Positions 36,349 through 43,051 of a DNA stretch of 64,000 bases are shown here, one piece after another. Source of the stretch: Thiomicrorhabdus immobilis (lineage in GTDB: Bacteria; Pseudomonadota; Gammaproteobacteria; Thiomicrospirales; Thiomicrospiraceae); the NCBI RefSeq assembly GCF_021654855.1, contig NZ_AP024202.1:806001-870000 (forward strand), in the 5' to 3' direction. How positions within the stretch are numbered: the stretch's first letter is position 1; the number at the start of each line of letters is the position of its first letter. The notes under the pieces are model-generated. The model ran no database searches. It was given only the letters and a program-made list of their open reading frames with translations, and was not told the origin of the DNA. The position numbers were made by a program, and so were the translations under genes.

Positions 36349-38685
36349 ATGGTATTCGTGAGTAAAGAAAATACATCGGGTCAACAGGATCCACATGCAC
36401 AGCGTGAAGCTGATAAGTATGAAAACCCAATTCCAAGTCGTGAGTTTATTTTAGAAGTTTTAGAAGAAGCGCAAAAGCCTTTAAGACTCTATCAGGTGGC
36501 TAAGGCCGTTGATGTTGATGAAGAGGACGAAGAACGTTTTGAAGCCTTGTCGCGTCGTATGAAAGCGATGGTTCGAGATGGTCAATTAATTCGTAACCGC
36601 CGTGGTGCCTTTGGTTTGCTGAAAAAGATGGATCTGATTAAAGGTCGTGTTTTAGGGCATCCAGACGGTTATGGCTTTTTAGTGCCTGATGAAGGTGGTA
36701 AAGATCTTTTTCTTTCTGAAAAAGAGATGCATAAAGTTCTACACGGCGACATCGTTATTGCTTCCGTTATTGGTGAAGACCGTCGTGGTCGTCAAGAAGG
36801 CGCGATTGTTGAAGTCACTGAACACAATACCCAACAGGTGTTGGGCCGTTTAAACCATGAAGATGGTTTGTCATGGGTTCGTCCAAACAATAACCGCATT
36901 ACCCAAGATATTTTCATCCCTAAAGATGGTTTGCTGGAAGCTAAAGAAGAGCAAGTCGTATTGGTGGAAATTCTGCATCAACCTTCGGCTCGTTCTGGGC
37001 CTATCGGTAAAATCATTGAAGTAGTTGGCGATTATATGGCCGCTGGAATGGAAATTGATTCTGCCATTCATGCTTATGGAATTCCAAATGATTGGTCTGA
37101 TGAATTGATTGCTGAACTGGAAAATATTCCTGATGAAGTGGTTGAAGCGGATTTAGAAGATCGTAAGGATTTACGTGGGCTTCAATTAGTTACCATTGAT
37201 GGTGCGGACACCAAAGATTTCGATGATGCGGTTTTTGCCAAACGCCGTAAAAACGGTTGGCGTTTAGTGGTGGCGATCGCCGATGTTTCACATTACGTGA
37301 AACCGGGTACGGAGTTGGATAAAGAGGCATATAAACGTGGTAACTCGGTTTACTTCCCACAGCGTGTTGTGCCAATGTTGCCATCTAAGCTTTCCGATGG
37401 CCTTTGTTCTTTAAATCCACATGTTGACCGTTTATGTATGGTTGCCGATTTAATGATTTCCGAGGACGGTAAGTTAGAGAAAAGCCAATTCTATCAAGCG
37501 GTAATGAATTCTAAGGCGCGTTTAACCTATAACCAGGTTAACGATATGCTTACCAATGAAAAGTCGGAATATCGTGAAGAATTTGCTGAGCAATTATCCA
37601 ATGTTGAAGAACTTTATAATTTATATAAAGTACTGAAAGTCGCGCGTGCCGAACGTGGTGCTTTGGAATTTGAAACTACAGAAACACGCATGGTGTTTGA
37701 TGAAGACCGCAAGATTCAGGAAATCGTGCCGGTGGTTCGCAACGACGCTCACAAACTGATTGAAGAGTGTATGTTGATGGCTAACGTAGCAACCGCTCGT
37801 TATCTGAAATGGCATAAAATGCCAATGCTTTATCGTGTGCATGAAAAACCAATGGAAGAGCGTCTGAAAAATTTAAGAACGTTCCTTGGTGATTTTGGTT
37901 TAACCCTTGAGGGTGGTGATGAGCCAACCGCACATGATTACGCCGATGTTGCCGCTAAGGTGGAAGGCGAACCGCATGAGCATTTGGTGCAAACGGTATT
38001 GTTGCGCAGTATGAACCAGGCGGTTTATCAGCCTGAAAATAAAGGACACTTTGGTCTGAATTATGAGCATTACGCTCACTTCACTTCACCGATTCGCCGC
38101 TACCCTGATTTATTGATTCACCGTGCGATTCGCCATGTTTGGAGTAAGCAGGGTGTTGAGAAGTTTGATTACACGGAAAATCAAATGGTTGACTTGGGGC
38201 AGCACTGTTCTGATACAGAAAGACGTGCAGATGAAGCGACTCGTGATGCGGTTACCTTCTTGAAATGCGAATTCCTATCTCACCGTATTGGTGGTGAGTA
38301 TGAGGCCGTGGTTTCAGCAGCAACCAATTTTGGTCTGTTTGTTGAGTTGCAGCCGTTGTTTGTTGAAGGTTTAGTGCATATTACCGAATTGGGTGAAGAT
38401 TACTTCCATTACGATAATGCGCGTCACTGCTTGAAAGGTGAACGTACTGGTAAGGTTTATCGTTTAGGTGATCGTATTAAAGTTCAGGTGGCTCAAGTGA
38501 ATCTAGATGACCGTAAAGTGGATTTACGTTTTATTGAAAGCTTAACTGAACATGCTGAGCCAGCTGTGAATGCAGAAGATAATGATTCAACGGACGCTGA
38601 AAAGCCAACTGAAGAGAAAGCGCCACGTAAGAAACGTTTCTACCGTAAAAAGAAACGTTCTGGCTCAAAGCCTAAAGCGGATTAG
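36349..38685 (+). CDS. rnr: ribonuclease R
   Basis: 778 residues. An N-terminal winged helix (REFILEVLEEAQKPLRLYQVAKAVDVDEEDE) and two cold-shock domains precede the RNB catalytic domain (DGADTKDFDDAVFA with the Mg-binding aspartates; TSPIRRYPDLLIHRAI). An S1 domain and a Lys/Arg-rich tail (RKKRFYRKKKRSG) follow. RNase R is the 3'-5' exonuclease that degrades structured RNA and helps trans-translation. The start could also be the GTG three codons in. It is followed by rlmB after 13 bases, the classic rnr-rlmB operon. Confidence 0.97.
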   Translation: MVFVSKENTSGQQDPHAQREADKYENPIPSREFILEVLEEAQKPLRLYQVAKAVDVDEEDEERFEALSRRMKAMVRDGQLIRNRRGAFGLLKKMDLIKGRVLGHPDGYGFLVPDEGGKDLFLSEKEMHKVLHGDIVIASVIGEDRRGRQEGAIVEVTEHNTQQVLGRLNHEDGLSWVRPNNNRITQDIFIPKDGLLEAKEEQVVLVEILHQPSARSGPIGKIIEVVGDYMAAGMEIDSAIHAYGIPNDWSDELIAELENIPDEVVEADLEDRKDLRGLQLVTIDGADTKDFDDAVFAKRRKNGWRLVVAIADVSHYVKPGTELDKEAYKRGNSVYFPQRVVPMLPSKLSDGLCSLNPHVDRLCMVADLMISEDGKLEKSQFYQAVMNSKARLTYNQVNDMLTNEKSEYREEFAEQLSNVEELYNLYKVLKVARAERGALEFETTETRMVFDEDRKIQEIVPVVRNDAHKLIEECMLMANVATARYLKWHKMPMLYRVHEKPMEERLKNLRTFLGDFGLTLEGGDEPTAHDYADVAAKVEGEPHEHLVQTVLLRSMNQAVYQPENKGHFGLNYEHYAHFTSPIRRYPDLLIHRAIRHVWSKQGVEKFDYTENQMVDLGQHCSDTERRADEATRDAVTFLKCEFLSHRIGGEYEAVVSAATNFGLFVELQPLFVEGLVHITELGEDYFHYDNARHCLKGERTGKVYRLGDRIKVQVAQVNLDDRKVDLRFIESLTEHAEPAVNAEDNDSTDAEKPTEEKAPRKKRFYRKKKRSGSKPKAD

Positions 38686-38698
38686 GGGCTAGTTCAAC

Positions 38699-39436
38699 AT
38701 GAAACAAGAAGTCATTTATGGTTTGCATGCGGTTGAGAAGTTTATCAAGCAATCTCCACAGTCGGTTTACACCATCAGCTTTTTAAAAGGACGATTAAAT
38801 AACCGTCAACAAGCTTTGCATGATCAAGCTAAGCATTTGGGATTGAATCTTGAATTAGTCAGTAAATCAGCATTCAATAAGATTGATGGCAATCATCAAG
38901 GGGTTATGGCAACGGTCGCCAAGCAGGCCGATTTAACCGAGTCTGATTTAAAGAACTTGATTGAAGAAACCAGTAATCCGCTTTTTGTTTTTTTAGATGA
39001 GGTTCAAGACCCACATAATTTAGGCGCCATCCTAAGAACCGCGGATGCGGTTGGTGCACATGCCGTTATTATTCCTAAGCATAATTCTGTTGGCATGAAT
39101 GCTACGGTACGAAAGGTGGCTTCCGGTGCGGCGGATAATGTTAAATTGATTGTGGTTTCTAATTTGGTTAGAACCATGAAAGAGATGCAGCAGGCGGGAA
39201 TGTGGATGATTGGTTTGGCGGGTGAAACCGATCAAACCATCTATGACCACGACTTAACTGGTTCAATCGGCATTGTCATGGGTACGGAAGGAAGTGGCTT
39301 ACGTCGCTTAACCAGAGAAGCTTGTGATCACTTAGCTGCCATCCCAATGATGGGTGTGGTTGAGAGTTTAAATGTGTCTGTTGCCACTGGTGTGACTTTA
39401 TATGAAGCATTTAGACAGAGAAAAATTAAATCTTAA
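38699..39436 (+). CDS. rlmB: 23S rRNA 2'-O-ribose methyltransferase RlmB (SpoU family)
   Basis: 245 residues. SpoU motifs: FLDEVQDPHNLGAILRTADAVGAHAVIIPK, VMGTEGSGLRRLTREACD and IPMMGVVESLNVSVATGVTLYE. The N-terminal substrate-binding domain is MKQEVIYGLHAVEKFIKQ. RlmB methylates G2251 (Escherichia numbering) in the P loop of 23S rRNA. It is co-transcribed with rnr and closed by an exceptional 44-base palindrome. Confidence 0.95.
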   Translation: MKQEVIYGLHAVEKFIKQSPQSVYTISFLKGRLNNRQQALHDQAKHLGLNLELVSKSAFNKIDGNHQGVMATVAKQADLTESDLKNLIEETSNPLFVFLDEVQDPHNLGAILRTADAVGAHAVIIPKHNSVGMNATVRKVASGAADNVKLIVVSNLVRTMKEMQQAGMWMIGLAGETDQTIYDHDLTGSIGIVMGTEGSGLRRLTREACDHLAAIPMMGVVESLNVSVATGVTLYEAFRQRKIKS

Positions 39437-39499
39437 ATTGACTGTGAGCATTTGTGTAATGCATTAATCTACTGATTGATCTTACCGATGCTAGGGTTG

Positions 39500-39549
39500 A
39501 AGCCTCTATAAAGTCACCAGGCCTGGTGACTTTATAGAGGCTTTTTTAA
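39500..39549 (+). terminator. perfect 44-base palindrome with T tract after rlmB
   Basis: Every base from 39500 to 39543 pairs with its mirror (AAGCCTCTATAAAGTCACCAGG and its exact complement), with no spacer. TTTT follows on the plus strand, so it probably works as the rnr-rlmB terminator. The centre is the 12-base repeat ACCAGGCCTGGT. The minus-strand side lacks a T tract. Confidence 0.8.
39516..39527. repeat. ACCAGGCCTGGT palindrome, copy 6 (centre of rlmB terminator)
   Basis: Perfect copy forming the middle of the 44-base palindrome. A one-mismatch copy lies at 39930-39941 in the next gene. Confidence 0.9.
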
Positions 39550-39583
39550 TTGTAGTTCTACTAAATCTTTAGGTGTTTAGAGT

Positions 39584-40777
39584 TCAAGCCGTATAGATAT
39601 CGCCATTTTCATCAACTTTCACACCAACTTTTTTCAGCGATTCATCCCAACAAGGGCCATCGATACATAGGCCGTCTTCAATATTGAAATAGGCGTCATG
39701 TACCGAGCATTTCATGGTTTTTTCAAACGGGTTCACATCAATCTTATAAGCCTCGTCTAAAGGCACGTCCTGATGTGGACAGTTGTTTAAATAACAACGA
39801 ACACTGTTTTCATATTTGATGAGTACCAACGACTGGCCAGAATCGCTGGTGACCACCATGGTTTTAGCATTGCTCAGCTGTTTCATGTTTGCCAGCGGTT
39901 TGCTGTTAGGACGTTCTTCAAGCAGATTGTCCAGGCCTGGTTGTTGGCATTTTTTGGCAGCGAGTTTATTAGCAAAAATGACGGCATCTTTTAAGTTGTT
40001 CTTTTCTATCAAAGAGTGGATTAGGCCTGCATTGAAGGTATCTCCTGCCGCTAATGTATCTATGATTGGGCTAACGTTTTCAGCCTCTATGTGTTCGATA
40101 GCGGCGTTGATTGGTTTAAACCAAACCCCTTGCTCTCCCCAGGTACAGACCATGTTGACATTGTGTGAGCTTAGGCTTTCAAGTAAAGCTTGGCCGTTTT
40201 CAAACCCTTTGGCTGTTGCATAGTGGTGGGAGAAAATCAGTAGGTTGACGCTGCCAAATAAGGCTTCGATACCTTCTCTAGGTTTTTCCACTTCTAGGGA
40301 GATTGGCTGGTGGGTTAAGAATGTTTTGGCAATATTCAACATGCCGGGTAATTGAGAGGTATTGCGGCCTTCAAAATGTAACCAGTCGTACTCCTCAATC
40401 TCAATTTTGGCAAAAAAATCAAAACTGATTTCAGGCAAATCTCGGTAGTGAACAATAGTACGGTGACCATTTTGGGCGTTTATTGTAACATAAGACGTGG
40501 GTGTACGGCCTTTGATGAACTTTTGGGTATGCTCAGTAGATATATTGCGGGCGTTTAAACCAGAAATAAGCTGCTTGGCTTCACTGTCAGCGGCTACCGT
40601 GGTGCAGATGTCGGTATCGTGTCCTAATTGGTTTAATACATATAAGGTATTGTTTACGTTGCCACCAGTTTCTATATGTTTACTTTGAGCGCGTAATTCT
40701 TCATCTTCTAAAGGATGGTGGTCGACAGTTAATATGACATCGAGCACGGCATTTCCGATACCTAAAATTTTTGACAT
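39584..40777 (-). CDS. PfkB-family sugar kinase fused to a Rieske [2Fe-2S] domain
   Basis: 397 residues from the ATG at 40777 (GGA six bases upstream); three earlier in-frame ATGs are less well placed. Residues 1-290 are a ribokinase/ketohexokinase-type kinase with GGNVNNTLYVLNQLG (38-52) and DTLAAGDTFNAG (240-251), where D246 is the catalytic base. Residues 305-397 form a Rieske-type ferredoxin domain with C333-P-H335 and C357-S-V-H360, the full two-Cys two-His cluster set. Joining a phosphotransferase to an electron carrier in one chain is unusual. Substrate and redox partner are unknown. It faces rlmB convergently and fnr divergently. Confidence 0.85.
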   Translation of the reverse strand: MSKILGIGNAVLDVILTVDHHPLEDEELRAQSKHIETGGNVNNTLYVLNQLGHDTDICTTVAADSEAKQLISGLNARNISTEHTQKFIKGRTPTSYVTINAQNGHRTIVHYRDLPEISFDFFAKIEIEEYDWLHFEGRNTSQLPGMLNIAKTFLTHQPISLEVEKPREGIEALFGSVNLLIFSHHYATAKGFENGQALLESLSSHNVNMVCTWGEQGVWFKPINAAIEHIEAENVSPIIDTLAAGDTFNAGLIHSLIEKNNLKDAVIFANKLAAKKCQQPGLDNLLEERPNSKPLANMKQLSNAKTMVVTSDSGQSLVLIKYENSVRCYLNNCPHQDVPLDEAYKIDVNPFEKTMKCSVHDAYFNIEDGLCIDGPCWDESLKKVGVKVDENGDIYTA

Positions 40778-41061
40778 AGTCATTTCCATCAATAAATTAA
40801 TTTTTAATAGCGTTGCTAAATTCAACAAGAAACCGCTACTTCATTTAGTGGTGGAATTCTAACATAGCCGTTAAAACCTTGCTTTGACTTGTGTTTTTTT
40901 AATAAAAGTGAATAAATCGAAAAAAAACTTGACAAGGTAATAGGCTAACTTAAATTTTAAATGCTATAAAAAGGTTTAATTGTTTAAAGTATCTGGTTGA
41001 AATTTAAGTGTTATATGTAATATTTATAGGGTAATCCATCTGAGTGTTTTTTTGACAGTTC

Positions 41062-41096
41062 TTTTCCACAAAAGCTGTGGATAACTTTGTGTGTAA
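41062..41096. promoter_or_regulatory. DnaA-box pair in the kinase-fnr spacer
   Basis: TTTTCCACA (41062-41070) and TGTGGATAA (41076-41084) are inverted DnaA boxes, both fitting TTWTNCACA, five bases apart. TGTGTGTAA (41088-41096) is a one-mismatch third box. They lie in a 575-base gene-free, very AT-rich spacer (40778-41352) with an A-rich tract at 41286-41310. Apart from promoters presumed for the divergent genes, nothing else was recognised there. Confidence 0.5.
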
Positions 41097-41352
41097 AGTT
41101 GATAAATGTTGCTTAAGTTCTTTATATTAGCTAAAAAATATTAAACTGCCTAAAATTTAAGCAATTGTGTTGTTCGTTAAATTTCGTATGTAAATTGGTT
41201 AAAATTAATAGCCTTATAAGTACAATATAAGTAAATAAATATTAACTAAAGATGACAAACAAAATAAAAGCGATACAATCAACAATATAAAATAAAAATA
41301 AAAATAAAAAATTCGATTGAATAATCGTAACGAAAAAATTCATTGGGCTATT

Positions 41353-42096
41353 ATGAATGAAATGAAATCTGCATTTAACGCAAGTTGTTTTAATTGTGGT
41401 TTGCAAAAAATATGTTTTCCTACCGGTTTACTAAAGACAGATATTGATCGTTTAGATGATATCGTTGAACGAAAATCACCACTCAAAAAAAACCAACACC
41501 TTTATGAAGCTGGTCAAAAGTTTACTTCTATCTTTGCCATTAGAGCAGGAGCGGTAAAGCTTTACTCTTACTCTGATCTTGGTGAGGAGATTGTGCACGG
41601 CTTCTATTTGCCGGGTGATGTCGTTGGGTTTGATGGTTTGATAGAAAATGCCTACCTATACAATGCTGTGGCCCTGGATAGTACAAGTGTCTGTAATTTA
41701 CCATTTGATCAGTTGAGCGAACTCTCTCTTAAGATTCCTAATCTTAATCAGCAAATTTTAACGGTGATGAGCAAAAAGATGCATGATGGAAGAATGCATT
41801 CTGAGTTACTGATTAAACGTAATGCTGACCAAAGGGTTGCACAATTTATTTGGAATATGGCCGAACGTTATAAAAATCGTGGCTACGCTTATGATGAATT
41901 CCGCTTAAGTATTTTACATAGGGATGTTGCCTTGTATTTAGGGTTAACGCCTGAAACGGTTTCACGCATTTTGGCTAAGTTCAATGCCGATCATATCGTC
42001 AGTTGGAAAAAGAAAGAAGTCATTATCTATAACGAGAAGCTTCTTAAGAACATTGCTGGTATAAGCAGTTGTGAGGTGTGCAAAGAAGCGGGCTGA
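41353..42096 (+). CDS. fnr: oxygen-sensing regulator FNR
   Basis: 247 residues from the ATG at 41353; a TTG at 41317 or an ATG at 41362 are alternatives, as no start has a strong ribosome site. Cys12, Cys15, Cys21 and Cys114 match the four [4Fe-4S] ligands of FNR; the Cys21-Cys114 spacing (93) equals that of the Escherichia protein (29-122). The recognition helix LTPETVSRILAKF keeps the Glu, Ser and Arg that read TTGAT-N4-ATCAA. FNR switches genes for low-oxygen life. A perfect FNR box lies 30 bases after its stop. Confidence 0.94.
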   Translation: MNEMKSAFNASCFNCGLQKICFPTGLLKTDIDRLDDIVERKSPLKKNQHLYEAGQKFTSIFAIRAGAVKLYSYSDLGEEIVHGFYLPGDVVGFDGLIENAYLYNAVALDSTSVCNLPFDQLSELSLKIPNLNQQILTVMSKKMHDGRMHSELLIKRNADQRVAQFIWNMAERYKNRGYAYDEFRLSILHRDVALYLGLTPETVSRILAKFNADHIVSWKKKEVIIYNEKLLKNIAGISSCEVCKEAG

Positions 42097-42125
42097 CAAC
42101 ATTAAATGCACAACTGTTAGCTTAA

Positions 42126-42167
42126 TTGATTTCAATCAATAAGCCTTATCCATTGCTGTGATTTAAT
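42126..42167 (+). promoter_or_regulatory. FNR-activated class II promoter
   Basis: Perfect FNR box TTGAT-TTCA-ATCAA at 42126-42139, then an extended -10, TG-A-TTTAAT, at 42159-42167. With a start at 42174 the box is centred at -41.5, the standard class II activator position. Confidence 0.65.
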
Positions 42168-42173
42168 GAACCC

Positions 42174-42249
42174 ATGAAAACGTTTGTAATTGGATTTACG
42201 TTTTTCATAATGTAGCCCGCTTACCCGGCTTTTTAGCCGGGGTCTTTTT
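42174..42249 (+). ncRNA. candidate FNR-dependent small RNA
   Basis: Predicted 76-base transcript from the FNR promoter to a terminator. The 5' stem pairs ATGAAAACG (42174-42182) with CGTTTTTCAT (42199-42208, one bulged T). A single-stranded linker AATGTAGCCCGCTT follows, then the terminator. It sits between fnr and pal, as an FnrS-like module would, but I saw no sequence resemblance to Escherichia FnrS. The same bases could encode a 13-residue leaderless peptide (MKTFVIGFTFFIM). Confidence 0.5.
42224..42249 (+). terminator. terminator of the fnr/small-RNA region
   Basis: Stem CCCGGCT / AGCCGGG with loop TTTT, then GTCTTTTT. It separates the FNR promoter from pal, which has its own -10 (TATAAT, 42361-42366). 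Confidence 0.85.
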
Positions 42250-42412
42250 GACTCTTCCTCGAGTTAAATTCTTTGAGTTTATTTAAATTTTGTAAAATTT
42301 GAATGATGTCGAAAAACTAAAATTATTTTAAATTCGCAACCCAACAACCAGTGTTTTTAATATAATTAGCTGTATCACAAAATATTAATTTTTTAATTTA
42401 GGAAATAAGGCC

Positions 42413-42952
42413 ATGTCTTTCAAAAGCATTACACAATTATTTTTAGTTGGTTTTTTAGGTTTCACATTAGTCGGTTGTAGTTCTACTCCTAAAACAGATT
42501 CAGATAGCAGTAATAAAGATGTGGCAACAAATCAGGTTGATGCGGATATTGAAGCTGCAAAAAGAGCGGCTGCAGAGCGTGCGGCTGCAGACTTGGAAGC
42601 TAAGAAAGCTGAACTGAAAGCGGCTATTGATGGCAAAGTGGTTCATTTCGATTTCGATATGTCTGAAATTCGTCCAAGTGACTATGCGTTAATTAAAGCA
42701 CACGCCGATTATATGTCTTTAGTTCCTGGAGCTTCTTTGACTGTTAGCGGTTATTGCGATGAGCGTGGTACGCGTGAATATAACTTAGCTTTAGGTGAGC
42801 GTCGTGCAAATGCCGTTCAAAATGCATTGGTTGCAGAGGGTGTAAGTCCTAGCCGTATTAACGTGATCAGTTTCGGTGAAGATAACCCGGTTGATGAAGC
42901 ACATTCTGAGAGTGCTTGGGCAAAAAACCGTCGCGCTGAGTTTTCATACTAA
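42413..42952 (+). CDS. pal: peptidoglycan-associated lipoprotein (Pal/OmpA family)
   Basis: 179 residues. Signal peptide with lipobox LVGC, C22 being lipidated. An Ala/Glu/Lys-rich helical linker (EAAKRAAAERAAADLEAKKAEL) leads to an OmpA-like domain: VVHFDFDMSEIRP, SLTVSGYCDERGTREYNLALGERRA, and the final AKNRRAEFSY. Pal tethers the outer membrane to the wall in the Tol-Pal system. No tol genes are adjacent, so the gene could be a Pal paralogue. A terminator follows. Confidence 0.88.
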   Translation: MSFKSITQLFLVGFLGFTLVGCSSTPKTDSDSSNKDVATNQVDADIEAAKRAAAERAAADLEAKKAELKAAIDGKVVHFDFDMSEIRPSDYALIKAHADYMSLVPGASLTVSGYCDERGTREYNLALGERRANAVQNALVAEGVSPSRINVISFGEDNPVDEAHSESAWAKNRRAEFSY

Positions 42953-42979
42953 TTTATAATTAGTAATCTAGCATGATTT

Positions 42980-43015
42980 AAAAGCCTTTCTGTTTCGGCA
43001 GAAAGGCTTTTTTGT
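42980..43015 (+). terminator. terminator after pal
   Basis: AAAAGCCTTTCTG / CAGAAAGGCTTTT stem, loop TTTCGG, then a T run. Confidence 0.92.
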
Positions 43016-43051
43016 TTTAATAATATGAGTTTTAGTTTGTTTGAGTTGAAT

